DNA of 64,000 bases from Calothrix sp. PCC 7716 (GTDB lineage Bacteria > Cyanobacteriota > Cyanobacteriia > Cyanobacteriales > Nostocaceae), in assembly GCF_019977735.1 (NCBI RefSeq), contig NZ_AP025018.1, positions 7,444,580 through 7,508,579 on the forward strand, written 5' to 3'. Positions within the stretch are counted from its first letter, which is position 1; every line of letters starts with the position of its first letter. This document shows, one piece after another, positions 8,452 through 16,510 of the stretch. A model generated the notes under the pieces. That model saw only the letters and a list, made by a program, of their open reading frames with translations. It was not told where the DNA came from and did not search any database. A program made the translations under genes and the position numbers.

Positions 8452-8733
8452 ATGCCAGAAGCATCAGCAAAAGATAGTCATATTTATTTAAGAGTAACTC
8501 AAGAACAGAAAGAGTTGCTAGAACGTGCAGCAAGTCTTAAAGGTCTTTCTTTAAGTGCTTATACTTTATTTCATCTGTTACCTGCTGCCAAGCAAGATAT
8601 TGATACCCATGAACGGCTATTTTTGTCAAATAGAGATAGAGATTTGTTTCTTTCTGTGATTGAAAATCCACCTGAATTGAAAGGAAAACTAAAAGAAGCC
8701 ATTGACAAGTATAAAGAAGACTATGTTAATTGA
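8452..8733 (+). CDS. DUF1778 ribbon-helix-helix antitoxin (TacA-like)
   Basis: The 93-residue protein matches DUF1778/TacA antitoxins: an N-terminal ribbon-helix-helix (IYLRVTQEQKELLERAASLKGLSLSAYTLFHLL) followed by a charged tail ending in NPPELKGKLKEAIDKYKEDYVN. Such antitoxins bind their own promoter and wrap a GNAT acetyltransferase toxin that acetylates charged tRNAs. The antitoxin looks complete. Its partner gene overlaps it (ATG at 8723, inside the last codons) but is only a 50-codon internally deleted remnant, so this would now be an orphan antitoxin. Confidence 0.87.
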   Translation: MPEASAKDSHIYLRVTQEQKELLERAASLKGLSLSAYTLFHLLPAAKQDIDTHERLFLSNRDRDLFLSVIENPPELKGKLKEAIDKYKEDYVN

Positions 8734-8875
8734 TGGCAGGATTAAATGGAACTTTTTATCAATTCATAAAAAATTTCAAAAACAAAGTTTTGACTGTGGC
8801 TATGCAATTTTAAATGATTCTTTAAATAAATACGCATTTCTACCAATGGAAAATATACTAAGAGCATTTAAATAA
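8723..8875 (+). pseudogene. GNAT (TacT-like) toxin, internally deleted remnant
   Basis: The frame starts with an ATG overlapping the antitoxin by 11 bp, the usual TacAT layout. The first part (KKFQKQSFDCGYAILNDSLNKYA) matches the toxin N-terminal motif with FDCG and LN. The last part (FLPMENILRAFK, then TAA) matches the toxin's C-terminal LPM-x4 end. The roughly 110 residues between them, holding the acetyl-CoA loop and catalytic tyrosine, are missing, yet the reading frame is kept. A normal TacT is about 160-175 residues. This is a precise in-frame deletion, so the product cannot be an active acetyltransferase; it could still bind the antitoxin. Confidence 0.75.
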
Positions 8876-8887
8876 AATACTCCCCTA

Positions 8888-9190
8888 TCATGATTTTATT
8901 AAAGGCTCAGAAGTTGAATTAAATGATTCGGATGGAATATTAAGTTCTAAATACTCATTAAACAATTCACAAAATCGGTCTAAAGCTTTACGTTCATCTT
9001 CTGAATAAAAAATAATTATTTTGTCCCAAGATTGACTAGAACTAATATTAAACTTTTCCTGAACCCATGATTGAAATTCAGTAAAACCTTTTTATTGCTC
9101 GGTTTGAGCAATTCCTAATTCACGACGAGCAAGTATATAACCAGCAATACAAGAGCGGAGATTACTAATTGCTGGTTTGCCCAGATACAT
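8888..9190 (-). pseudogene. Hypothetical cyanobacterial protein, 5'-truncated by IS and broken by a stop
   Basis: Reading leftward from the IS end at 9190, an open frame gives YLGKPAISNLRSCIAGY and LARRELGIAQTEQ, then an in-frame TAA (9092-9094). The same frame goes on with KGFTEFQSWVQEKFNISS, a SWDKIIIFYSEDERKALDRF segment and an end at 8888. The two parts are continuous in frame and read like one conserved protein, so the gene has both lost its 5' end to the IS and gained a nonsense codon. I do not know its function. Confidence 0.55.
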
Positions 9191-9241
9191 AGGGGTTGCT
9201 GAAAAAGTCATAGAAAGCAATCTCAAGTGTTGACAAGTTAT

Positions 9242-10537
9242 TTAAGAACAACTAAGCATAAGTTTATGTTGTCGAAAAATAGCAAAATGATAATTTTCAA
9301 GTATATTAGGCTGTAAAAAAGATGTGTTTTTCAAAAATAAACATAAAAAAGCATATAGAACCCGTGACAGGTGAGTAGAAATGTTCATTACTAAAAAAGT
9401 AATAGCAATTACGGTTAGAGAAGTATGAGGAAGTTTGGCCATGACTCGATTAAGACTAAATCTTCTTTTGCCCTGTCCAAACTTCCCTTCAATGCAGTTA
9501 CGAATTCTCTCTGATTCCAAAGCTTGTTTTTTTTCTTCTTTACTAACATTAACTTTTGGTCTTCCCAAAGCAGGTCCACTCATTATAATACCTCTTTCTT
9601 TACACCAAGCTCGGTTTTCTCTTGTACGATAAATTTTATCTACATGAACCGATTCTGGATAATAACCAGTATAATTTTTATATGCTTCTACTTGTGCTTT
9701 TAAATCTCCTGATTCATTGAAGTTATCCCAACTAATATGGTCTAAAAATACATATCCATCAAAGTAACTAGCAGATAATTTGGCGCCAAACTCTACTGCC
9801 TTACCCGCTTTACCTCGAACAATTGGGCGGATATGAGGTTGGCTTAAACTAACAATGCGGTCATCAATACTTTGTTTTTGATTTTCATACAACCATAGTT
9901 GTTGACGATATATTTCTGCTGCAACAAGCAGCATCTCATATTGTCTGTCAGTTAAAACCTCTAGAGTAGCTCCTGATAGGACTAACTGTCTAATATGAGA
10001 CAAATTCCTATTGATATATTGAAGTTGTTTTTTAATTGCTTTTCTTCTATCTTTTTGAGATACACGACGTTTCTTAGCTACTTCTAAATAATCTTTTCTA
10101 GCTACTTCTCGATATGTTCTTGGTTTCTTCTCTAATCGCCCCTTGAGTTGCTCATAAAGTAAGTCTATAATTTTTTCTGTATGTTTTCTGGCTTGATTTA
10201 AAAGACCTAAATCTGTCGGATAGGCTATATCACCTGGCGCACATGTTGCATCCAATATCAATTTTCCCCAATTTTTTGGTGTATTACCTTCTTCTGTCTC
10301 TTCTGTTTTTTTTTCGGCTAATTCTTCGGATGCGGCTTCTAGCATCTTCTTAACCATTCCCTGATTAACTTTGTTGACTAGCTCAACACTAATTCTTTCT
10401 CTAAAATGGACTAACATTGATGCATCGAATGGAGCCTCATTACTATAAGATGACATCCCTATAAAATACTGTAGGTAAGGGTTCTCTTTGATTTGCTCTA
10501 CAGTTTCTCTATCACTTATACCTAGTTTTTCTTTAAT
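9242..10537 (-). pseudogene. IS5-family DDE transposase, N-terminus missing
   Basis: The protein from the internal ATG (10456) has 404 residues. It contains DASMLVHFRERI, the first DDE Asp in LILDATCAPGD, the second in ESVHVDKIYRT and the Glu in CIEGKFGQGKRRF. The frame stays open upstream through LIKEKLGISDRETVEQIKE and NPYLQYFIG to the IS end at about 10537, so the true N-terminal part is lacking. Exactly the missing segment, ending ALII, is found at 10682-10889 on the other strand. All catalytic residues are present, but the DNA-binding N-terminus is not. Confidence 0.8.
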
Positions 10538-10681
10538 TAGGGGTTGCTGAAAAAGAGAAAAAAGCAGGCGCCATCAGATTATCAGACCAAAGAAATATAT
10601 CCAGATGCAAGAGAAGAAGGTAAAATTACCTAAAATCCTTGCATCTACGTGACTAGCGCTCAAGAGTGCTTATTAGTAACC

Positions 10682-10889
10682 ATGTACCGAAAACAGGAGC
10701 AAGCTCCAATTTCACCTGAAAACTTTCAACTTCCGTTTGAGGGAAAATTATCAGAAGATAACCGTTGGGTACTGATGGCAGAGTTTGTACCTTGGTCGGA
10801 GTTTGAAGACGAGTACTCAACTTCATTCTCTATAGAAATGGGGGCACCTGCAAAGCCATTTCGCATGGCATTAGGAGCATTAATAATTA
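10682..10889 (+). pseudogene. IS5-family transposase, N-terminal fragment
   Basis: The ATG at 10682 opens MYRKQEQAPISPENFQLPFE and continues NRWVLMAEFVPWSEFEDEYS to KPFRMALGALII, where the frame runs into the MITE at 10890. This is the start of the same transposase type whose remaining part (beginning LIKEKLGIS) is at 9242-10537 in the opposite direction. About 140 bp of leader with the IS terminus TAGGGGTTGCTGAAAAAG lie upstream, as expected for a left IS end. Confidence 0.75.
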
Positions 10890-11099
10890 GGGCTTGCTGA
10901 ATAGAACTAGAACCTTTACATGGTAAACGTTTCAAGCATTTTGATTCCAAATAGGTGCAAGCTTATGGCGCCTACAGGCTCAAAACCCGTGCATTTGGGT
11001 GGAAAAATTAGGGCTGGATTTGTAAGCCAACCTTCAAAACAACCTTTTTTGTACTGCGAGCGCGTCCAGATTCGTTTTGCGGAGTTTTTCAGCAAACCC
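10890..11099. mobile_element. MITE copy 1 (about 210 bp)
   Basis: A non-coding element begins GGGCTTGCTGAATA and ends TTTTTCAGCAAACCC, terminal inverted repeats flanked on both sides by TA. A second copy about 83-85% identical is at 55113-55323, also flanked by TA. Its ends closely match the IS5-like element next to it (GGGGTTGCTGAAAAAG), which suggests that transposase moved it. Its right end abuts the stop codon of the PadR gene. Internally it contains a GGCGCC site and no ORF. Confidence 0.85.
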
Positions 11100-11102
11100 T
11101 AG

Positions 11103-11501
11103 TTAGTTAAAAACAGCACTGATTAGTTTCGATAAACCAAACGCTTGCTTGCCATCTGGTATAGATTGCCCTTCAGTCTGTCGCGATAACTCTCTACGGT
11201 ATGCCTGTGTACGAGTAATGGCGACTTCTCCATCAGCAGTAATTTTGTAATAACGCCGACGTGTGGATTCTGCTACAGCTTCACCCCATTCGCCTGTTAT
11301 CAGCTTTTGTTCTTCCATTCGCTTCAAAGTTGGGTAAAGCGAACCAATCTTTAAGTCAGGTATTTCATACGTTCTCCTTTTTTGGTTGAGTAATTCCAAA
11401 ATTTCTAGACCATAAGTCGGTTCCCTACCCAACAGCAATGTCAATAAGTCTTCTTCCAATGCCGAAAGTATGATTACTCCGTTGTCTCTGTGCTTTGCCA
11501 T
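11103..11501 (-). CDS. PadR-family transcriptional regulator
   Basis: The 132-residue winged-helix regulator has the PadR core LSALEEDLLTLLLGREPTYGLEILELL, recognition-helix region KIGSLYPTLKRMEEQKLI, and wing WGEAVAESTRRRYYKITADGE. PadR proteins repress detoxification or efflux genes in response to small molecules. I use the ATG at 11501; the extension to 11534 adds an unlikely MFYTSNGIFCN. The C-terminal part after the wing is short, and the stop codon is next to MITE copy 1, so the last residues may be altered. No obvious target gene is adjacent. Confidence 0.85.
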   Translation of the reverse strand: MAKHRDNGVIILSALEEDLLTLLLGREPTYGLEILELLNQKRRTYEIPDLKIGSLYPTLKRMEEQKLITGEWGEAVAESTRRRYYKITADGEVAITRTQAYRRELSRQTEGQSIPDGKQAFGLSKLISAVFN

Positions 11502-12017
11502 ATTGCAAAAAATCCCATTACTTGTATAAAACAACCCACTACAGCTTATCTTACAAACTTGATATTACAAACTTGATATCAGTCTAGCGCAAGATTTTGA
11601 GAATGGCTAGGTAGCAAAATATATTTGGTGTAATGATTGTTGCAGGCGCCGACACAAGCGGACACGAGCGAAAAGTGATTAAGCGCTTTGGTGGTATTAC
11701 TCTATACAAGCTTTGTATTTACAGGTTAATGCTGCTATTGCCGTGAAACGATTGCTATAACAAGATTGCAAGATAATGTGAGACAGTTGCTTTAATTATT
11801 GATTTTTTCGATGAAATGCTTATGTTGTAAAGCTTTTGAGCCGTGCGTGGCGGCTTGTGACAGTCTCGCTACTTTCGCAGTTGGCACAGTTTCATTCTCA
11901 ATAGATACCTTTCCATTCTGAGGTATCTTAAAAATGCGTCTACTGTAAATAATTGTTAACCGCTCCCGCAGGCACTTTTAAAGAGTCCAAAATACAGATG
12001 GCATCGCGGAGCATGTT
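11502..12017. other. Intergenic, no gene recognised
   Basis: About 515 bp between the PadR gene and a hypothetical gene. It contains the PadR promoter region with a direct repeat TTACAAACTTGATAT (about 11551-11580), a possible operator. A short open stretch near 11650 (DTSGHERKVIKRFGGITLY) may be a gene remnant. Nothing else is supportable. Confidence 0.4.
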
Positions 12018-12368
12018 TTAATGAAAACCCCAAATGCGCTTTTCAGGATACCACTTATCAGACACAGTAAATTTCCATTTATATCCTGGTGGGTCACTAG
12101 TTTTTATACAAATAGCTATCCCCACTTGATTACCTTCTAGTAATTCATGCAAACCTGACTCAGGAGTTAGCATTTTTTGTACATCACGACGACGTAAAAT
12201 ATTCTCTTTATACATTTCGATAGAGAATGTCGATGGTGGATATATATGAAGATTTCTTTCCTCTCTAGTTGATGTGTTAAGAAAACTATATTTAATAGCA
12301 ATTTCTTCATCAGGTGCAATTACCCACCAACGGCTTGAAGTATTGGCTACCTCGAATAATTTCATCAT
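12018..12368 (-). CDS. Hypothetical protein (116 aa)
   Basis: I do not recognise a family. The product is soluble and mixed in composition, with many aromatic residues (RWWVIAPDEE near the start, PPGYKWKFTVSDKWYPEKRIWGF at the end) and a basic helix ENILRRRDVQKML in the middle. No signal peptide or membrane segment. It starts with two ATG codons in a row. It stands alone, with more than 500 bp of non-coding DNA on one side and 1 kb on the other, in the eroded zone, so it could be a lone survivor of a larger cluster. Confidence 0.5.
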   Translation of the reverse strand: MMKLFEVANTSSRWWVIAPDEEIAIKYSFLNTSTREERNLHIYPPSTFSIEMYKENILRRRDVQKMLTPESGLHELLEGNQVGIAICIKTSDPPGYKWKFTVSDKWYPEKRIWGFH

Positions 12369-13419
12369 ATAGATACTCTTAATTAAATAAATATTTTAAG
12401 TATTATTTATATAATTCCCAGAAAATGATGTTATGTAACAGATGATGCAAGATAAATTGCTAATATTACAAAAGTATTGCCTCAATATAGTTCTCAAATA
12501 TCAATGCTAGTCAGCACACAATATTAACAAGAAACTTCCGAATAATTACTGATGATGCTTTTAGGCGTTATTAATACATTGGAATAGAGCCTACATAAAT
12601 CCGTTTTATGGGGCAGTAGCTGTTCTAATTGAAAGCAATAGGCGATTAAACTAGAACAGTCATCTTTTCCTTTGTGAAAAACATCAACCTGTTTTGGCTT
12701 CAGCTAAGGCAGGTTAAAAATTTATGTGCGTTAGTATTGCAATGTTGTTGGGAATCATAAAAATGTAGTAGAAATTATGATTTAATATGAGTTTTAAAAA
12801 GCTTATTGCATTTTTATTTTCCATGCATTTTTACTATATTGGTATAGAATGCCTCGTAATGGAAAGTAGCTCGGCTGCTACCAACCGCCATGCAAACGAT
12901 GAATTGCTTGTGGGATAATCATTCCAACAAAAAAATCAATATTAGATCAACTACACTCGTGATAACACCAAAAGTGCTGTAATACACTGTTATCAATACT
13001 TTCACCGTCACGTGACGCACTCCGATGATATTCGACCATGACACGGGAATTTATTCGTTTACGTAGGTTTTCATTGATACTTGAATTGGTATTTGTATAT
13101 TGATAAAATTGCTTTCGCGCGTTGAAGCGCGATAAATAAAGCAGCCAATACATAGTCAAGAGTCGAGTGGCAGGGCACCGCCACCGGAAGAATCAACCAA
13201 ATAAATTTTATGATTTTGGGGTAGGAGAATTGTCAACAGCACCTACGCCAAAATTTGTTTGTTAAACAACTAGCGCTTAATATTTGCTTGCTTAATGTAA
13301 TATACGCGCCTTCTCATGTACAAGCGCAACCGAGATACGATAGCTTGACTTATGTGGCGCCATTAACATCCACGCGGTACTAACTCGAATTTTTACAAGA
13401 AAGTTGATAAATTATTTCC
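12369..13419. other. One kilobase without a supportable gene
   Basis: AT-rich sequence with only short frames. A 70-codon leftward frame at 12947-13159 has no recognisable features, and the neighbouring frames are broken. An inverted repeat CTGTTCTA...TAGAACAG lies near 12614-12656. Flanked by gene fragments, this looks like degraded coding DNA. Confidence 0.5.
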
Positions 13420-13654
13420 TCAAGCTAATCTACTTGGGTATTTTCTAATTTTGAGATGGTCTGGAAACTCATCAATATTTCCTCCTTGGGGGTGTTTAGT
13501 TTTACAATTGCTATTACTTCCCAATTGTTTAACAAATACTGGTATTTCAAACTGTTGGCATTGGTTAACTAAATCTTCAATCCATTCAACTTTACATGGG
13601 CGTGAACCAGAGCCGGATTCTCCACCTACGATTACCCAATTTATAAAGCGTTTT
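13420..13654 (-). pseudogene. C-terminal fragment of a DUF5131 (phage Gp37/Gp68-like) gene
   Basis: Reading leftward, the frame gives RFINWVIVGGESGSGSRPCK, then WIEDLVNQCQQFEIPVFVKQL and a NIDEFPDH segment, ending at 13420. The WVIVGGESG...RP...W.....QC....PVF.KQ pattern is the C-terminal third of DUF5131 proteins, radical-SAM-like proteins of about 230-260 residues from phages and mobile elements. No start or CxxxCxxC region is present. The fragment joins directly to a truncated copy of the gene found whole at 15768, giving a chimeric junction near 13650. Confidence 0.7.
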
Positions 13655-13910
13655 CCTTATATGCTAGTACTAGTTGGTAATTAGAGGGCATTGACTCAAA
13701 GTTTAATGTCTTACCCCAATGGTTACGAACAGTGGTTGGACTTACACGTAGTAGGCAAGAAAGAACTTTGATAGCTTGAGTACAATAAGAGTTGCTAGTT
13801 TCAGCTTCGAGGTACTCTATTTCACTGTAATCTCTACCTATTAGTAGATGCCGTAAGAAATCTCTTGGTCTTATCCGTTCTGACGGCAAGTAGTCTATTG
13901 GAATATTCAT
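13641..13910 (-). pseudogene. Truncated duplicate of the 15768-16364 gene
   Basis: The 89-residue product is almost identical over its first 80 residues to the 198-residue protein encoded at 15768-16364 (PIDYLPSERI, YLEAETSNSY, VSPTTVRNHWGKTLNFESMP). It then stops after QLVLAYKENAL where the DUF5131 fragment begins. The leader sequences also match (TTTTGATGAGTAATTATGCT before both starts), so promoter and first half were duplicated together. It keeps only the first of the two internal repeats. Confidence 0.7.
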
Positions 13911-13954
13911 TTGCTTCTGATGAGTAATTATGCTGAATAAAAATGTTTTTGTTT

Positions 13955-14986
13955 TTAGTAATATTGATACTCGTGCGTTAAGTCAGAAACAAATGCACTT
14001 ATAGCGTTCATACCTTTATGCAACGTACCGTTTTTATCTCTGTATCCAGAACGGCGCCAACCATTCCAACCTAAAGTTTTTGCAATCTCGCCAAACTCGG
14101 AAATAACAAAATCACTATCAGATATTGATGCTTGATGCAGCATTTGAGCAATGAGGGTATCTTTCTCTTTGACTGAGGCTTTTAACTGTTCAACTTCAGA
14201 TAATAGCAACGCTGCTTTCTGTTCAACATCTTTGTTCAGTACTTTTTGAGCTTGAGTATTGAAAGTGTTACCCCAACTGTCTTCTGACGCTTTTAGGAGT
14301 GCATTTTCTAGTTCTGTTACTCGTTGTTGTAACTGTTGGTTCTCAACATGCAAAGAGTTTAAGCGTGCGATTTCTTGTTCTTTTTCCTCTAACTGCTTAA
14401 CTAGCATAGAAACTTTATCGGTCATATTCTGAGCATGTTTCTCAAAAGATGCAATTTCCTTTTTGGCATCGGAAATCGCGGCGCCTTTTATTTCTAGATA
14501 TCGTCGTTGTTCAGATTCTGCGCTCACTAACTCTTCTAAAATTTCTTCGCTTGCTTTCATTAGTAAGGATATTGCCGATATGCTCCAGTTTTGAATACGG
14601 GAGCGGAGTAAATCTTGTACTCTTGGGTGTAAATTTTGAAACCACCCATGAAATTTCATGGATGAAGAGGCGATATACTTGGAGGCAGCGAAATCCCTAT
14701 CTAGCCATTCGTCGAAGACTTTTTTACCATCTGGACACGATGTCAAGCAGTCAATATAAAAATTCTGTAGTGCTTGACCAATCGAGATGAAGCCGTCGAA
14801 TGTGTAGCGCATAAACCCCAGGAAGTTGCCAAGGGTATTTTTTGCTCTGCCTTCTAGGTCTGGATTCGCAAAACGTTCGTAGTCAAAGCTATAGCTTATT
14901 TTGAGCGGCACCAGATTTAGCTTTTGGGCACCTGGTAATTGTTGATTGTTAAAAGTCGGTTGGGTATTTTCGATGATTTGAGGCAT
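13955..14986 (-). CDS. Coiled-coil hypothetical protein (343 aa)
   Basis: Not recognised. The N-terminal 130 residues are globular (SYSFDYERFANPDLEGRAKN, FLGFMRYTFDGFISIGQALQ). Residues of about 150-270 form a long coiled coil rich in E, K, Q and L (KQLEEKEQEIARLNSLHVEN, ENQQLQQRVTELENALLKAS). The C-terminus has a compact aromatic motif LGWNGWRRSGYRDKNGTLHK. The architecture resembles plasmid or phage DNA-binding proteins that combine a small DNA-binding end with a coiled coil. The ATG at 14986 has AAGGA upstream. It is divergent from the XRE regulator at 15154 over about 170 bp, so that regulator may control it. Confidence 0.6.
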   Translation of the reverse strand: MPQIIENTQPTFNNQQLPGAQKLNLVPLKISYSFDYERFANPDLEGRAKNTLGNFLGFMRYTFDGFISIGQALQNFYIDCLTSCPDGKKVFDEWLDRDFAASKYIASSSMKFHGWFQNLHPRVQDLLRSRIQNWSISAISLLMKASEEILEELVSAESEQRRYLEIKGAAISDAKKEIASFEKHAQNMTDKVSMLVKQLEEKEQEIARLNSLHVENQQLQQRVTELENALLKASEDSWGNTFNTQAQKVLNKDVEQKAALLLSEVEQLKASVKEKDTLIAQMLHQASISDSDFVISEFGEIAKTLGWNGWRRSGYRDKNGTLHKGMNAISAFVSDLTHEYQYY

Positions 14987-15153
14987 AATGAACAACAGTC
15001 CTTACAAATATTGGGACAAGAAAGCGGTTTCGTTTCCAATGCGTTGACCGCTTCTCTTATTTTCTCTATATTACATTATAAGTAATACCTCTAATACAAT
15101 ACTTAACAAGTTGTGATGATATTTAATTGGAGGGGGGATACTAAAGAGGTATT

Positions 15154-15414
15154 TTGTATGGAATAGCGTGGATGCGAGTCACCTTCAGCAAAGAGTTTCC
15201 TGGGTTAGGTAAACGTATAAAAGATTACCGAGTTTTATCAAATAAATCTCTTACTGAATTAGCAGCTACAGCAGGTATAAGCGTGCCCCACTGGAATAGG
15301 GTAGAAAATGAAAAAATTCAAGAGTTACCAATTGCGACACTAAGGGGAATTGAAAAAGCTTTGGGTGTTGACTTAGGAGTAAAATTTGATACTGAGACAA
15401 CAAACGAAGCATAA
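15154..15414 (+). CDS. XRE-family HTH regulator
   Basis: The 86-residue protein has a Cro/CI-type helix-turn-helix: GKRIKDYRVLSNKSLTELAATAG, then ISVPHWNRVENEK and ELPIATLRGIEKALGVDLGVKF. GAGG at about 15145 supports a TTG start at 15154; an in-frame ATG at 15172 would shorten it by six residues without touching the HTH. It is likely a repressor of itself and of the divergent coiled-coil gene. The 15090-15150 region is AT-rich with ATTGGAGGGGGGATAC; no clear operator repeat is visible. Confidence 0.8.
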   Translation: MYGIAWMRVTFSKEFPGLGKRIKDYRVLSNKSLTELAATAGISVPHWNRVENEKIQELPIATLRGIEKALGVDLGVKFDTETTNEA

Positions 15415-15451
15415 TAAGTAACAAAATCTTCATATAAGCACTATTTCAAAA

Positions 15452-15654
15452 GTGGCTGAACTGCGAAAGCAGAAAAATTTAACGAGGGCGCCAACTTGCC
15501 GATTTAGTTGGTGTAGACCCTCTACAGTTCGTAATTGGGAGAGACAGGGATGGAACTAAAACATGCAGCAAAAATTGCGAAGCTATGCGAGGTGTTAGAT
15601 TGCCTACCTTCAGATTTGTTTGCTGTGGAGGATGTGCTGCGTGACGAAACCTGA
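15452..15654 (+). pseudogene. XRE-family HTH regulator, frameshifted
   Basis: Three frames must be joined to read a normal small Cro/CI regulator: VAELRKQKNLTRA (frame from GTG 15452), then QLADLVGVDP, then STVRNWE, then LKHAAKIAKLCEVLDCLPSDLFAVEDVL to the stop at 15652. At least two small indels separate the pieces. It lies directly after another intact XRE gene. Confidence 0.65.
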
Positions 15655-15767
15655 ATCAATACTTGGTTTTGAAGCGCTTTAATCGTTGATATTAGATATT
15701 AATATTTTGGTACTATAAGGCTTTGTCCGTCTTTATTAAAACTAATGCAGTCAGGCGAGCAGGTATT

Positions 15768-16364
15768 TTACGCAGCAGCGAGACTGCTTTTTATATACTG
15801 CGTTTGCTTAACTTTTATTGCTTCTAAAGCATAGTAGAGGATGTGTTCATATTCCTGGGGCATTTTATGAAATCTGATATCGCATCCCCAATTTATTACG
15901 GTTCGATACCCAAATCCTGAAACTTGGGATAATGTGCGCGCGCATTCTGTAAAGAAATTGCTGTTGGATAATCGTATTGATATCTCTTCGGTTGTCAGCT
16001 TATCTAATCCTAAAGCATAGTCTAGAAATTCTTTCGGAGTCAGTCTTGAAGGGATGTACTTATCTTTGACAATGAGGGTTGCATATTTTTGATTAATACC
16101 CGCAGTTTCAATGTATCCAAGTACAAGTTGGTAATTTTCAGGCATTGACTCAAAGTTTAATGTCTTACCCCAGTGATTACGAACGGTGGTTGGACTTACA
16201 CATAGTAGGCAAGAAAGAACTTTAATAGCTTGGGTACGATAAGAGTTACTGGTTTCCGCTTCGAGGTACTCTATTTCATTGTAATCTTTACCTATTAACA
16301 GGCGCCGTAGAAAATCTCTTGGCTTTATTCGTTCTGACGGCAAGTAATCTATAGGAGTCTTCAT
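15768..16364 (-). CDS. Unrecognised protein with two internal HTH-like repeats (198 aa)
   Basis: I do not recognise a named family. The protein is built from two similar halves. The first ends with a helical stretch then VSPTTVRNHWGKTLNFESMPENYQ; the second ends FGYRTVINWGCDIRFHKMPQEYEH. The shared pattern is T-V-x-N-(x)-W-G-x(4-5)-F-x2-MP-x2-Y, preceded by a helix with a conserved aliphatic pattern and a PRDFL / PKEFL start. The TTVRNHWG segment resembles a recognition helix, so DNA binding is a fair guess. A truncated duplicate is at 13641-13910. It stands alone on its strand and reads toward the HTH pseudogene. Confidence 0.6.
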   Translation of the reverse strand: MKTPIDYLPSERIKPRDFLRRLLIGKDYNEIEYLEAETSNSYRTQAIKVLSCLLCVSPTTVRNHWGKTLNFESMPENYQLVLGYIETAGINQKYATLIVKDKYIPSRLTPKEFLDYALGLDKLTTEEISIRLSNSNFFTECARTLSQVSGFGYRTVINWGCDIRFHKMPQEYEHILYYALEAIKVKQTQYIKSSLAAA

Positions 16365-16510
16365 TGGCTTTTGATGAGTAATTATGCTTAGAGAGAATGA
16401 TTTTGTGTTTAGGGCAGTGATTAGTGTTCTAGGTTGTTTCCATCATATTATAGCTTATAGGATAATGTTACAGTATATAATATAGAGTTAGTAATTTATA
16501 ACATAAGATA

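Larger units (their letters stand above)
9190..10889. mobile_element. Rearranged IS5-like element (two halves in opposite orientation)
   Basis: The element's terminal sequence TAGGGGTTGCTGAAAAAG occurs at 9190-9207 and again, in the same direction, at 10538-10555. Between them lies most of a transposase gene reading leftward. To the right of the second copy lies the missing start of such a gene reading rightward (10682-10889). Normally the ends would be inverted repeats around one gene. The junctions of both gene pieces fall at the same AATTA site, so one half has been inverted, or two copies have been fused. Neither piece is a whole transposase, so the element is dead unless helped in trans. 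Confidence 0.7.

Noticed and set aside
10726-10950. 74-codon leftward frame
   Set aside because: Antisense to the transposase N-terminal fragment and running into the MITE.
12947-13159. 70-codon leftward frame in the gene-poor stretch
   Set aside because: No ribosome site, no neighbours in an operon and no recognisable motif; kept only as part of the non-coding description.
13451-13684. 77-codon rightward frame
   Set aside because: It lies on the antisense strand of the DUF5131 fragment, whose protein pattern is clear.
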